Notes: a model not told the origin generated them from the letters alone. A stretch of 64,000 nucleotides of DNA from Pseudomonadota bacterium (GCA_021793155.1 JAJYTF010000020.1:19271-83270), one strand, 5' to 3'; positions 8,691-17,972 are shown, counted from the first letter of the stretch. Numbers and translations: made by a program.

Positions 8691-9173
8691 ATGACCCTTT
8701 GCCCCTGCGGCAGCGGCCGCGATCTCGATGATTGCTGCGGCCCGATTCTTGCCGGCACCCCGGCCTCCACCCCCGAGGCTCTGATGCGCTCGCGCTACAG
8801 CGCCTATGTGCTGTGCAACATCGACCACCTTGAGCGCAGCCTGGCGCCGGAATCGCGTGGCGACCACGACCGTCAGGCCGCCGAGCAATGGGCCAAATCA
8901 GCCGAGTGGCTGGAGTTGTCCATCCTGTCGACCCAGGGCGGAGAGGCGGCGGAACAGACCGGATCGGTCGAGTTCCTCGTCCGATTCCGCCAGGGCGGCA
9001 CTGAGCAAAGCCATCACGAAACCAGCAATTTCCGTCGGCACGAGGGGGGATGGGTCTATGTGGACGGCAAGGTCCACAACAAGCCCGTGGTGCGCAGCTC
9101 GCCCAAGGTCGGCAGAAACGAGCCCTGCCCATGCGGCAGCGGCAAAAAATACAAGCAGTGCTGCGGACGCTGA
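8691..9173 (+). CDS. YchJ-family SEC-C zinc-motif protein
   Basis: This 160-residue protein carries a SEC-C-like zinc motif at each end: '[15 protein letters not shown]' near residue 4 and '[17 protein letters not shown]' at the C-terminus. A YchJ-type NTF2-like middle domain with '[11 protein letters not shown]' lies between. The start follows GAGGA by 6 bases. YchJ proteins are conserved and uncharacterised; SEC-C motifs bind zinc and often mediate interactions with SecB or ribosomes. It is 32 bases after the phosphoesterase and may share its transcript. Confidence 0.88.
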   Translation: MTLCPCGSGRDLDDCCGPILAGTPASTPEALMRSRYSAYVLCNIDHLERSLAPESRGDHDRQAAEQWAKSAEWLELSILSTQGGEAAEQTGSVEFLVRFRQGGTEQSHHETSNFRRHEGGWVYVDGKVHNKPVVRSSPKVGRNEPCPCGSGKKYKQCCGR

Positions 9174-9281
9174 CGAAGGTAATGGGCCGACCTGTAAACG
9201 GAATATTGAGAAAACGGCATTAACCATTGGATGATGGTTCAGCCATCCCCACATGGCATTCATTACTCGAGTGGACAATTC

Positions 9282-10193
9282 ATGACTCCAAAAGGCGACG
9301 GCCCTTTCCCAACAGCACGAGACGACGCCGAACTGGCTGAGCGGGTTGACCTCTATCCGCAAACCCAGTCGCCCGCCTATCGCCTGGCGTTCAAAGACAT
9401 CGACTTCATGCTGCGCGACGACCTGCGTCCGGTGCGCCTGCAGCTCGAGCTGCTGAAGCCGGAACTGCTGCTCAAAGAGCAGGGAATCCGGTCAACCGTC
9501 GCCGTGTTCGGCAGCGCCCGCATCACCGACCGCGCCGGCGCCGAGCAGCAATTGGCGGATGCCGAAGCGGCGGCGCGGGCCAACCCGGGCGACGCCCGGC
9601 TGGCGCGCGAAGTCGGCATCGCACGGCGGATGCTGGCCAACACCCGCTATTACGAGGAAGCCAGGCGGCTGGCGCAAATCGTTTCTGCGGCCTGCATTAA
9701 GCCCGACGAATGCGACTTCGTCGTACTGACCGGCGGCGGCCCCGGCATCATGGAGGCGGCGAACCGCGGCGCTTCGGATGTCGGTGCCAAGTCGGTCGGG
9801 CTGAACATCGTCCTGCCCATGGAGCAGGCCCCCAATCCCTATGTCACGCCCGACCTGTCGTTCCAGTTCCACTACTTTGCCCTCCGCAAGATGCATTTCC
9901 TGAACCGGGCCAAGGCGTTGGTGATTTTCCCCGGTGGCTATGGCACGTTGGACGAAATGTTCGAAGCGGCGACGCTGGTCCAGACCGGCAAGATCGAACG
10001 CATCCCCTTCCTACTGTTCGGCAAGGAATACTGGGAACGGGTGATCAATTTCGACACCATGGTCAGCGAAGGGATGATCACCGCGGCGGACCGGGATATT
10101 TTCCAGTTCGTCGAGACGGCGGAAGAGGCATGGCATCACATCGCCAATTTCTGGGGCCTTCCCAATCACCCGCAGAGCGCGCGGACAGAATAG
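9282..10193 (+). CDS. LOG-family (TIGR00730-like) Rossmann-fold protein
   Basis: This protein of about 303 residues has the nucleotide-binding and phosphoribohydrolase motifs of the LOG family: 'GGGPGIMEAANRGA' (about 165-178) and 'PGGYGTLDEMFE' (about 228-239). LOG proteins hydrolyse nucleoside 5'-monophosphates of the cytokinin type; many bacterial members are misnamed lysine decarboxylases. The long form, with N-terminal 'VAVFGSARI' and an insert, is common in alphaproteobacteria. The start at 9282 has a GAGTGGA-like site; an alternative ATG at 9231 would add 17 residues. Confidence 0.85.
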   Translation: MTPKGDGPFPTARDDAELAERVDLYPQTQSPAYRLAFKDIDFMLRDDLRPVRLQLELLKPELLLKEQGIRSTVAVFGSARITDRAGAEQQLADAEAAARANPGDARLAREVGIARRMLANTRYYEEARRLAQIVSAACIKPDECDFVVLTGGGPGIMEAANRGASDVGAKSVGLNIVLPMEQAPNPYVTPDLSFQFHYFALRKMHFLNRAKALVIFPGGYGTLDEMFEAATLVQTGKIERIPFLLFGKEYWERVINFDTMVSEGMITAADRDIFQFVETAEEAWHHIANFWGLPNHPQSARTE

Positions 10194-10271
10194 GCAGGGG
10201 CTCAATCGCCGGCTTGCCGCGGGCAGCTGGTAATGTTGGAATGGGTCCAGCATTACCCGATGAGGTCTCCC

Positions 10272-10649
10272 GTGAAATTTCTCGATTCGCCGGCCGCATT
10301 CCTGTCCGCCCTGGGCGTCGCCATCTTCGTCTTCGGCCTTGGGCTTACCTCGCCGATCTGGTTCCTGGTGGACGGCAAGGGTCCGCTCGAGGCCGTCCAT
10401 GAAGGAACGCCCATCGTCGTCGTCACCATCATCGGACTGATCCTCACCGGCCTTATCGGCATCGCCGCCCACCAGTTGAAAAAGCCCCAGGAGGCCGTGG
10501 AAGAGGCCGCCATCCCCGTCGAAATGACCGACAATCACAGGAAGCACGTGGTCGTGCATGTCCTGGTGGTGCTGATGTTCGTCATCCCGTTCCTGACGAT
10601 CGTGCTGGGCTTCCTGTTCAAGCGCGTGATCGATTTCTCGGCCGGCTAG
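10272..10649 (+). CDS. Small membrane protein of unknown function
   Basis: From the GTG at 10272 (GAGG five to six bases upstream) the protein has 125 residues. It has three hydrophobic segments (about 10-30, 43-65 and 95-120) separated by a charged stretch 'HQLKKPQEAVEEA'. No family was recognised. Earlier ATG codons at 10233 and 10260 have no good ribosome site. The 3' end overlaps the convergent ChaC gene by 4 bases, so no terminator separates them. Confidence 0.7.
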   Translation: MKFLDSPAAFLSALGVAIFVFGLGLTSPIWFLVDGKGPLEAVHEGTPIVVVTIIGLILTGLIGIAAHQLKKPQEAVEEAAIPVEMTDNHRKHVVVHVLVVLMFVIPFLTIVLGFLFKRVIDFSAG

Positions 10650-11194
10650 ATCCCGCTGCCCCGTTCGATCTCGCCGGTCAGCAGTTCGACCCTGCGCAGC
10701 AGCTCGTGCAGCGCCGGCTCGGCAAAGCCGCGGTGTTCCAACTCGCGAATAGTGTTGATCAGATAGTCGCGGTTCAGCCCCGCCTTCCCTTCCGCCTCCA
10801 TTATGATGCGGGCCGCATCGGCGGGCAGCAGGTCGCCGGCATAGTGGCTGTGCCCCATATCGGCGACGAAGGTATAGGCCGATGCTTGCCTGCCGCCCAT
10901 GTCCACCGGCAGGTGTTTGGGGAGGTAGGCATAGGCGGCCAGCTCCCGTTCATTCAGATAGTCGACCACCTCGTCGCGCTTGTCCGCCGCGATGCGGAAG
11001 GCCAGCCCGCGGCAGAGCCCCCCGGGCGTCAAGCCGAGCACAAGGCCGGGCCGGGCGGGGGTTCCGCGCCAATAACGGCTGTAGACGCAGAACGACCGGT
11101 GATAGCCAGGGAGCGCCGCCGGGGTCGCTTCGACGAAAGGAAACCCCGGCCGCCACATCAATGAACCGTAACCAAAAACCCAAAAATCCTCCAT
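10646..11194 (-). CDS. ChaC-type gamma-glutamylcyclotransferase
   Basis: This 182-residue cytoplasmic enzyme belongs to the ChaC family, which cleaves glutathione to 5-oxoproline and Cys-Gly. The signature 'WVFGYGSLMWRPGF' is at the N-terminus, followed by 'YSRYWRGTPARPGLVLGL', 'YLNERELAAYAYLPKHLPV' and 'GHSHYAG', all typical. The ATG at 11194 overlaps the stop of the upstream enoyl-CoA hydratase (TGATG), so the two are probably translationally coupled. Metabolic linkage between the pair is not obvious. Confidence 0.92.
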   Translation of the reverse strand: MEDFWVFGYGSLMWRPGFPFVEATPAALPGYHRSFCVYSRYWRGTPARPGLVLGLTPGGLCRGLAFRIAADKRDEVVDYLNERELAAYAYLPKHLPVDMGGRQASAYTFVADMGHSHYAGDLLPADAARIIMEAEGKAGLNRDYLINTIRELEHRGFAEPALHELLRRVELLTGEIERGSGI

Positions 11195-11982
11195 CAACAG
11201 CCGCGCCAGACGGGCTTGCGCTTGCCGATGAAGGCGTCGATTCCTTCCGCCGCATCCGCGGTGAGCATATTGATGGTCATCACCTCGCTGGCATAGGCAT
11301 AGGCCTCGTCCAGGCCCATTTCGGCCTGGCGGTAGAACGCTTCCTTGCCGATGGACAGCGTGCGCGGCGATTTTGCCGCAAGAACGCCGGCCAATTCGGC
11401 GACCGCCGCGTCCAACTGATCGCCCGGCACCGCCCGGTTCACCAGCCCGATGCGCATCGCCTCGGCAGCGTCGATCGGCCGGCCGGTCAGCAACATTTCC
11501 ATCGCCGCCTTGCGGCCGACGTTGCGGCTGAGCGCTACCATGGGCGTCGAGCAGAACAACCCGATATTGACGCCGGGCGTGGCGAAATGTGCCGTATCGG
11601 CTGCGATCGCCAGGTCGCAGGAGGCCACGAGCTGGCAGCCGGCCGCGGTCGCCATGGCATGTACCTTGGCGATCACCGGCTTGGGCAGGCGGACGATGGA
11701 CGTCATCAGCTGCGAGCAGCGGGAGAACACTTCCGCATAGGCCTCACGCCGCGTGTCGCTACGCATTTCCTTGAGGTCGTGCCCGGCCGAAAAGACCGGC
11801 CCGTTGGCCGCCAGGACCACCACCTTGACCGTCGGGTCGACCCGCACCGCATCCAGCGCATCGATCAGGGCGCCCATCAGCTTCATGGACAGGGCGTTGC
11901 GCGCCTCGGGCCGATTGAGGGTCAGGGTGGCGACGCCGTCGGCGTCGGTACGCAACACCTGCGGAAGGGTTTGTTCAGTCAT
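11194..11982 (-). CDS. Enoyl-CoA hydratase/isomerase family protein
   Basis: This 262-residue crotonase-fold protein has 'LTLNRPEARNALS', oxyanion-hole residues in 'FSAGHDLKEM' and 'MATAAGCQLVASCDLAIA', and 'GLFCSTPMVALSRNVG'. It is closest to the ECHDC3-like group ('SAGHDLKE' and 'AAGCQL'). The catalytic Glu pair of classical hydratases is not evident: the second position has 'NIGLFCST' where GxxP-G-E is usual. The reaction is therefore uncertain. The ATG at 11982 follows GGAGGA. It is the first gene of a two-gene unit with chaC. Confidence 0.88.
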   Translation of the reverse strand: MTEQTLPQVLRTDADGVATLTLNRPEARNALSMKLMGALIDALDAVRVDPTVKVVVLAANGPVFSAGHDLKEMRSDTRREAYAEVFSRCSQLMTSIVRLPKPVIAKVHAMATAAGCQLVASCDLAIAADTAHFATPGVNIGLFCSTPMVALSRNVGRKAAMEMLLTGRPIDAAEAMRIGLVNRAVPGDQLDAAVAELAGVLAAKSPRTLSIGKEAFYRQAEMGLDEAYAYASEVMTINMLTADAAEGIDAFIGKRKPVWRGC

Positions 11983-12141
11983 GGAGTCCTCCAAGCCGTT
12001 TCGGGTTCGGCTTAGTACGGCACCAAGCGCCTCGAGCCGTCAACCTTGCTGCTATGGGCGGGCTGACAAGCGGTGATTGTTCCTCCGGATCGGAGCGGCT
12101 ACTCTGCCCGCTGGCCGGCTGATTCGGCCGCCGTCGAGGGG

Positions 12142-14712
12142 ATGAGCGTTGCAATGGAAAGGGAACCGTCACAGGCGCAGTTGATCGACGACGAGCTGTG
12201 CTTTGACGCGCCGGCAAGGTCTGTCGGCGAAATCGTCAGCGGAACCTTGTTGTGCTGCCCGCCCGACACGGCGGTGAGCGATGCCGCGGCGCTGATGCGT
12301 GCGGCAAAGTGCAGTTCCATCATCGTCGTTGACGACGGCCGGCCGGTCGGAATCTGGACCGAGCACGACTCTCTGGCCATCGATTTCGACGCCCCCGGGA
12401 TTTTCGACCGGCCGATCTCACAGTTCATGGCGCAAGGCCTCAAGGTGATCGACAGCGGCGCCTCGGTCAGCGAAGCCGGGTTGCGGCTCAAGCGGGAGAG
12501 GATCCGCCACCTGCTGGTGGTCGATGGCCAGGGCAGTCCGGTCGGCATGTTGTCGCAGACCGACGTGGTGCTTAACCACGGCGTCGAACATTACCTGACC
12601 TTCCGCGACGTACGCTCGGTGATGTCACCGACCCCTCCGGTGCTGCCGTCCGAGATGTCGCTGGCGGACGGCGCGGCAAAGATCCGCGCGGCCGCCATTG
12701 AAGCGGCGATCGTCGCCTCGCCGGACTGGCCCGACATGGGCATCGTCACCGAACGCGACATCGTCCGCATGATAGCCGAACGGCGCATCGGAACGGTGGG
12801 CGACGCCGCCAGCCGTCCGGCCGTCTCGGTGCAGCCCAACGCCACCCTGCTGGTGGCCCGCAACCTGTTCGCCGAGCACAGGTTCCGTCACCTGCTGGTG
12901 CGCGATCATGCCGGCCAGATCGTCGGTATCCTGTCGTTCGCCGATATTCTCCACACCCTGCAATATGAATATGTGGCGCAAATCAATTCCGCCCTGCGCG
13001 AGCGTGACGCCGCGCTGATCCGGTCCCGTAAGGACCTCCATCTGGCCCGCCAGGTGATCGAGGCGTCCCTGGACGGCGTGATGATCGTCAACCAGGACGG
13101 CCTTATCGAATACGTCAATCCCGCTTTCACCAGATTGACCGGTTATCCTGCCAAGGAGGTCGTCGGCCGCAGTCCGCGACTGCTGCAGTCGGGCCGCCAC
13201 GATCGGGAATTTTACGACACGCTGTGGACCCAGTTGAGCCGGGACGGGCACTGGCAGGGCGAAATATGGAACCGCCGCAAGAACGGTGAGACATTCATCG
13301 AATGGCTTGCGATCAACGCCATCCACGATGACAACGGGCACATCCTGAAATACGCCGCGATCTTCCGCGACATTACCGAAGAGAAACGGGATGAGGAGCG
13401 TGTGCGCACGCTCGCCTATACCGACCCGCTGACCTCGCTGCCCAACCGCCGGCTGCTGACCGACCGGCTGGAACTGGCGATCGCCAACGCCCATCGGCAC
13501 GGCAGCATGCTGGCGGTGATGTTCCTCGACCTGGACCTGTTCAAACAAATCAACGACAGCCTTGGCCATGACACCGGAGATGCCGTGTTGATCGAGGTGA
13601 CGCAGCGCCTCCTGGCCTCTATCCGCGAAGGTGACACGGTTGCGCGAATGGGCGGCGACGAGTTCGTCATCCTGCTGCCCGAAGTCGAGGACCCGGCAGA
13701 CCTGGCTTTGCTGGCCGAGCGCATAACCGAGTCGGTGAAAGCACCGCTGGTGCTGGCCGCCCGCGAATTCTACATCACCACCAGCATCGGCATCGCCGTG
13801 TATCCCGAGGACGGCGATTCGGCTGAAACCCTGCTCAAATGCGCCGACCAGGCGATGTATCAGGCCAAGGAAGGCGGCCGCAACAACTACCAGCTGTTCT
13901 CGGCCGCGATGAACGCCCGGTCGGCCAAGCGCCTCACCATGGACAACTGGCTGCGCCATGCGCTGGACAACGGCGAAATGAGCGTGGCTTACCAGATCAA
14001 GGTCGACATCAGCAGCGGGGCGGCAAGCGGCGCGGAAGCCATGCTGCGATGGCACCATCCGGAGCTGGGAACAGTGCTGCCGGGCGAATTCGTTCCGCTG
14101 GCCGAGCGCCTTGGCCTGATGCCGTCGCTCGGCCGATGGCTGATCGAAACCTCATGCCGCCAGGCGAAATGCTGGCTGGAGCGCGGGCTGCCGCCGCTGC
14201 GCCTGACCATCGGCCTGTCGCCGCGCCAATTCGTTGAAAGCGACTCGGCGGCGACGGTGGAGAAACTGCTGGCCGACACCGGCTTCCCGGCCGACCTGCT
14301 GGAACTGGAATTGACCGAGGCGGCCCTGCTCGACCACCCCGCTGAAGTCGGAGAGGGCATCGACCGGCTGCACCGGCTGGGAGTACGCATCAGTATCGGT
14401 GACTTCGGCACGCGACAGACCAGCCTGACCGCCCTCAGCCAGATGCCGATCGACGCGGTAAAAATCGGACGATCTTTCGTCGAGGACCTGGGCCGAGCCT
14501 TCGAATTAGGTGACGTCGTCCTTGCCATCATTCATTTGGCCCATGCGCTGGGAATGAGGGCGGAAGCCGATGGCGTCGAGCGCCCGAATCAGGAGGAGGC
14601 CCTGCGCATCGCCGGGTGCGACGCCATCCGCGGCTACCTGACCAACCGTGCCGTCTCGTCCGAGGAACTGCTGGCACTGTTCGACCGCCACCTGCTGCCC
14701 GGCGGCGGTTGA
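12142..14712 (+). CDS. CBS-PAS-GGDEF-EAL signalling protein
   Basis: This protein has about 856 residues. It has two pairs of CBS domains (to about residue 290; repeated 'GIWTEHD', 'GMLSQTDVV', 'GIVTERDIVR', 'GILSFADIL'), then PAS (about 305-420; 'VMIVNQDGLIEYVNPAFTRLTGY'), a diguanylate cyclase domain with intact 'MGGDEFVILLPE', and a C-terminal EAL domain. The EAL domain is degraded: 'EAM' replaces EAL, Asn is lost in 'TIGLSPRQF', 'IGDFGTRQT' has one Asp of the DDFG pair, and 'KIGRSF' replaces KIDRSF. It probably makes c-di-GMP or senses it rather than hydrolysing it. CBS domains likely bind adenylates. The exact start is uncertain (12073 or 12154 possible). Confidence 0.88.
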   Translation: MSVAMEREPSQAQLIDDELCFDAPARSVGEIVSGTLLCCPPDTAVSDAAALMRAAKCSSIIVVDDGRPVGIWTEHDSLAIDFDAPGIFDRPISQFMAQGLKVIDSGASVSEAGLRLKRERIRHLLVVDGQGSPVGMLSQTDVVLNHGVEHYLTFRDVRSVMSPTPPVLPSEMSLADGAAKIRAAAIEAAIVASPDWPDMGIVTERDIVRMIAERRIGTVGDAASRPAVSVQPNATLLVARNLFAEHRFRHLLVRDHAGQIVGILSFADILHTLQYEYVAQINSALRERDAALIRSRKDLHLARQVIEASLDGVMIVNQDGLIEYVNPAFTRLTGYPAKEVVGRSPRLLQSGRHDREFYDTLWTQLSRDGHWQGEIWNRRKNGETFIEWLAINAIHDDNGHILKYAAIFRDITEEKRDEERVRTLAYTDPLTSLPNRRLLTDRLELAIANAHRHGSMLAVMFLDLDLFKQINDSLGHDTGDAVLIEVTQRLLASIREGDTVARMGGDEFVILLPEVEDPADLALLAERITESVKAPLVLAAREFYITTSIGIAVYPEDGDSAETLLKCADQAMYQAKEGGRNNYQLFSAAMNARSAKRLTMDNWLRHALDNGEMSVAYQIKVDISSGAASGAEAMLRWHHPELGTVLPGEFVPLAERLGLMPSLGRWLIETSCRQAKCWLERGLPPLRLTIGLSPRQFVESDSAATVEKLLADTGFPADLLELELTEAALLDHPAEVGEGIDRLHRLGVRISIGDFGTRQTSLTALSQMPIDAVKIGRSFVEDLGRAFELGDVVLAIIHLAHALGMRAEADGVERPNQEEALRIAGCDAIRGYLTNRAVSSEELLALFDRHLLPGGG

Positions 14713-14752
14713 GGTGATCTCCGCTTCGGAACGAAGCGTTATTTGCCACCCC

Positions 14753-15190
14753 TCACTGGGGCGGGCGCGGGCCGAAGCGTAATCTGGTCTGTGCTTCCGG
14801 TTTTTCCAGGACCTTCTTCGATACCCTGATGATGTCGGCGACGCTGAACGGCACCGGCAGCACGTCGCTGGCCCCCACCTCCAACGCCTTCGCCGCCACC
14901 TCGCCATCGTGCTGATCGACCACGAGCACCACGGCCATGGTCAGCTTCATTTCCTTGCGCAGCTGCCTGACGAAGTCGATGCCGGTCATGGTATCGAGGT
15001 CGGCTTCGCAGAACACGATGCCCGGATCGAATTCCCTCACTTGGCGCAACATTTCCGCACCTGATCCGAATAGGATGGTACCGGCACCGATCTGCTTGAA
15101 TATGGGCGACAGAAGCTCGCGGATGGCCTTGCTGTGAACGGCAAGCAAGACCTTACGGCCACCCAGAACCCGGTCTTGTCGGAAATCCAT
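14753..15190 (-). CDS. Single-domain response regulator (receiver only)
   Basis: From the ATG at 15190 (GAGG six bases upstream) the protein has 145 residues and is a stand-alone receiver. 'KVLLAVHSKAIRELLSPIF' opens the fold, but the usual acidic pair after the first strand is replaced by 'VHSK'. The putative phospho-acceptor region is 'IVFCEADLDTMTGIDF', and 'LPVPFSVADIIR' stands where K-P is usual, so the switch Lys is missing. It may therefore be an atypical receiver. It follows a coiled-coil protein gene on the same strand and is probably in the same transcript. Confidence 0.8.
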   Translation of the reverse strand: MDFRQDRVLGGRKVLLAVHSKAIRELLSPIFKQIGAGTILFGSGAEMLRQVREFDPGIVFCEADLDTMTGIDFVRQLRKEMKLTMAVVLVVDQHDGEVAAKALEVGASDVLPVPFSVADIIRVSKKVLEKPEAQTRLRFGPRPPQ

Positions 15191-15272
15191 GGTCGCCTCG
15201 GCGTATGCGTTGGGGCCAAGGCCGATATTGCGACAATATTTACAACTCGTCAAATGGCTGAGGGGTCCCACC

Positions 15273-16274
15273 CTACCAGACCAACACCCGTTTCTTCTTC
15301 TTCAGGTCTTCGATTTTTTCCGACCGAAGCTGCAACTTGGTCATGAGGACCCAATCGTCCACCTTCATGAATCGCGGTGCCAGGAATTGATAAACGCGGG
15401 TGATCGAATTGTGTACATGGTAGGATACGCAGACTTCGATCGATTTCCATTCCTTGATCAGATCGTCCCACGCCATCAGCCGAATATGAAGTTCGTCTCG
15501 CTTTTCGCGAATGAACAGCACCTGATTTTCCAGATTCTTCAGTACGGCAAGGATCTCGCCCGTCTGTGCGTCGAGTTCCAGAAACCGCTTGGAGAAATCA
15601 TCGAGGGCAATAGTGAGAAGCTTCACCACCTGGTCGATGGTCTGAACGACCGTACGCTCCCGAATGTAGAGTTTTCGTAAATCACGGACCTTCCGGTCGA
15701 TACTCTCTATTTCGTTAAATTTGTCGCGCAAGGCCTCGACATAGGCAAGTTCGTGCGAAAGCTTTTCGACGTATTTGATCATCTCTTGCTTATTGTCGCG
15801 GCCGATGCCCAGACGTTCCGCCGCCTCCCCGAAGGCTTCGTTCACCTTCTTCTTGGTGGCCGGATCGTCGGCCAACTGCATCAGTGCCTCCGGATCGGTA
15901 ATCAAGTCCTCGACACCGGTCAGCCAGTTGACCAATTGCATGCTGATTCGCTGATGGGCAATCACCATGTGCCGCGGGCTGAGTTCCCAGGTGGCCTCGC
16001 CGGTAAGGATTTCCTTGGGGAGGGCATCGCCGATCCTGAGACCGCTTACGAATTTCAGCCCCTCCGCCAGCAGGTCGAGCATCGCGCAATCCTCCTTGCC
16101 CAGGGAGAACTCGCGCTTGAGACCGGGAAAAGGCAACAGTGCCTCGTTGTTGGAAATCTGCACGGCCATCACCGGTTCACCGGTCTGCTGATGGATATGG
16201 AAGACCCCGTCCTTCATCCGCGTGAAAAACGGATGCTCAAAACTGACGGCGGTTATCTCCGCGGCCTCGGCCAT
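15273..16274 (-). CDS. Uncharacterised coiled-coil protein
   Basis: From the ATG at 16274 (GGGGGA upstream) this 333-residue protein has no signal peptide or membrane helix. The N-terminal about 110 residues are a beta-rich domain ('FHIHQQTGEPVMAVQISN'). Charged helical stretches from about 130 to 270 ('VEALRDKFNEIESIDRKVRD', 'ILAVLKNLENQVLFIREKRD') look coiled-coil. The C-terminus is strongly basic ('LKKKKRVLVW'). I do not recognise a family. The adjacent receiver protein on the same strand suggests a signalling partner. It is full of Lys/Glu and slightly less GC-rich than its neighbours. Confidence 0.75.
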   Translation of the reverse strand: MAEAAEITAVSFEHPFFTRMKDGVFHIHQQTGEPVMAVQISNNEALLPFPGLKREFSLGKEDCAMLDLLAEGLKFVSGLRIGDALPKEILTGEATWELSPRHMVIAHQRISMQLVNWLTGVEDLITDPEALMQLADDPATKKKVNEAFGEAAERLGIGRDNKQEMIKYVEKLSHELAYVEALRDKFNEIESIDRKVRDLRKLYIRERTVVQTIDQVVKLLTIALDDFSKRFLELDAQTGEILAVLKNLENQVLFIREKRDELHIRLMAWDDLIKEWKSIEVCVSYHVHNSITRVYQFLAPRFMKVDDWVLMTKLQLRSEKIEDLKKKKRVLVW

Positions 16275-16467
16275 TGCTGTCCCCCAGCCAACCATTGGTG
16301 GCGACCGGCGCAAGATGCGACGGGTAATTGCCAGACCATTATTATCCGAAGTAGAATATCTTATCCACAACCCTCTCATCATCTCCTTTAATCCGGGCCT
16401 TGACGAAGTTCATGGCCACCCTCGCACCATTGACTAGAATCGGCGGACGCAGCTGATGGAGTCGGAG

Positions 16468-16671
16468 ATGAGCGGTTGGGGCTGTCCGCATGAGGACAAG
16501 GGAATTTGTACGCGCCTCGGTGGTCGGCCTTGTGATCCCGGCATGCGCGGATGTGTCCTGCACGGCCGTTTCCGTTTCGCCAATGAAGCCAAGAACCGGC
16601 GGCGACCTGCATCCCAGGAAAACGGCGAAGAGCCGGCGTGCGACCCTTCGCCGCCCACCGAGGCTCAGTGA
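16468..16671 (+). CDS. Small cysteine-rich conserved protein
   Basis: This 67-residue protein begins at ATG 16468 with GGAG six bases upstream. Its N-terminal half contains 'CPHEDKGICTRLGGRPCDPG' followed by a fourth Cys in 'MRGCVLHGRF', giving a four-Cys pattern (C-x7-C-x7-C-x5-C) suited to binding a metal. I have the impression of similar short proteins in other alphaproteobacteria, but no function is known. The C-terminal half is charged and low-complexity. It sits alone between two minus-strand genes. Confidence 0.6.
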   Translation: MSGWGCPHEDKGICTRLGGRPCDPGMRGCVLHGRFRFANEAKNRRRPASQENGEEPACDPSPPTEAQ

Positions 16672-16700
16672 CCGAGGGTCTTGTCTGTCGCGGTTTCGGC

Positions 16701-17825
16701 CTATTCCGCCGCAACGGTGGCGCGAGGCGTCTTGCCCCCCGGCCAAAGCTTGGCCTGGGCCCGTTCGTATTGCGGCGGATAGGGCACCGGGGCGCCGAGA
16801 GCCACGGCGGCACGCCAGGCCCAGCGCGGATCGTCCAGGAAAGCGCGGCCTAGAGCGACCATGTCGGCCTGCCCAGAGGCGACTACCGCCTCGGCCTGCT
16901 CCGGCCCGGTGATCAGGCCGACCGCCCGGGTCAGCATGCCGGTTTCCTGCCGGACCCGCGCCGCCAGGTCCACCTGATACCCCGGCAAGGCAGGAATCTT
17001 GGCGTCGGCCAGCAGGCCGCCGGAGGAGACACAGACATAATCCACCCCTTCGGCCTTGCAGGCGTTCAGATAGATGATCGCCTCGTCCGGGGTGAAGCCG
17101 CCCTTGACCCAGTCGGTGGCGCTGATGCGGATGCCGAGCGGCTTATCGTTGGGGAGGGCGCGCCGCACCGAGCGGATGACCGCCAGCGGGAAACGCATGC
17201 GATTGTCCAGCGAACCGCCGTAAACGTCGGTCCGCAGATTGGACAGGGGCGAGAGGAACTGGTGCAGCAGGTAGCCATGGGCGGAATGCAATTCCACCAC
17301 ATCGATCCCGGCGCTGTCCGCCTTCTCCGCCGCCTCGGCAAAGGCATGCCGCAGGCGGTCGATGTCGTAGGGCCCGATCTCGTGCGGCGTCGGCCAACCG
17401 GCGGCGAAGGGCACGGCCGACGCCGAAATGGTCTCCCAAGCCCCCTCGGCCGGCCGCAGACAGGCGCCCCCCTGCCAGGGGCGTTGCGACGAGCCTTTCC
17501 GCCCGGCATGGCCGATCTGCACGGCCACTCGCGACTTCCCGATGGCCTTCAAGGTGGTCACCAGATGGGTGAAGGCGGCAACGGCGGCGTCGGAATAAAG
17601 CCCAAGGTCGCCGAGGCTGATACGTCCCTCCGGGGTGACAGCGGTCGCTTCGATCACCACGAGCCCAGGCCCCGAAGCGGCCAGGCTGCCGTAATGCTGG
17701 GTGTGCCATTCCTGCGCCACCCCGTTGACGGCGCTGTATTGGCACATCGGCGCCACCACGATGCGGTTGGGCAGTTCCAATCCGCGAATGGTCAGGGGCT
17801 GGAACAGGTGACTGCTGTCGGCCAT
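16701..17825 (-). CDS. NADH:flavin oxidoreductase (old yellow enzyme, YqjM/XenA type)
   Basis: This 374-residue FMN-dependent TIM-barrel ene-reductase shows 'LTIRGLELPNRIVVAPMCQY' with the YqjM/XenA-class Cys, 'QIGHAGRKGS', 'HSAHGYLLHQFLSPLSN' with the active-site His-x-x-His area, 'DNRMRFPLAVIRSVR', and 'GQADMVALGRAFLDDPRWAWR'. These enzymes reduce activated C=C bonds and nitro compounds with NAD(P)H. A good ribosome site precedes the ATG. It is monocistronic. The physiological substrate cannot be deduced. Confidence 0.93.
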   Translation of the reverse strand: MADSSHLFQPLTIRGLELPNRIVVAPMCQYSAVNGVAQEWHTQHYGSLAASGPGLVVIEATAVTPEGRISLGDLGLYSDAAVAAFTHLVTTLKAIGKSRVAVQIGHAGRKGSSQRPWQGGACLRPAEGAWETISASAVPFAAGWPTPHEIGPYDIDRLRHAFAEAAEKADSAGIDVVELHSAHGYLLHQFLSPLSNLRTDVYGGSLDNRMRFPLAVIRSVRRALPNDKPLGIRISATDWVKGGFTPDEAIIYLNACKAEGVDYVCVSSGGLLADAKIPALPGYQVDLAARVRQETGMLTRAVGLITGPEQAEAVVASGQADMVALGRAFLDDPRWAWRAAVALGAPVPYPPQYERAQAKLWPGGKTPRATVAAE

Positions 17826-17933
17826 TTGCCGTCCTCCTCTCGCGATCTTGGCCGCATGATAATCACTTCACGGCCAAGGCGCGAGAGCGGACGGCGGGCT
17901 CGATGACAGGCGGATGATGCTGACACGGCCGGT

Positions 17934-17964
17934 CCCGCCCTCAGGATAGGCACCCGAGGGCGGG
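17934..17964 (-). terminator. Hairpin downstream of the triple-repeat membrane protein
   Basis: CCCGCCCTC (17934-17942) pairs perfectly with GAGGGCGGG (17956-17964), nine base pairs with a 13-base loop, just after the stop of the minus-strand gene ending at 17973. No clear U-run follows, so termination is a reasonable inference only. Confidence 0.45.
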
Positions 17965-17972
17965 CGCCGGAT

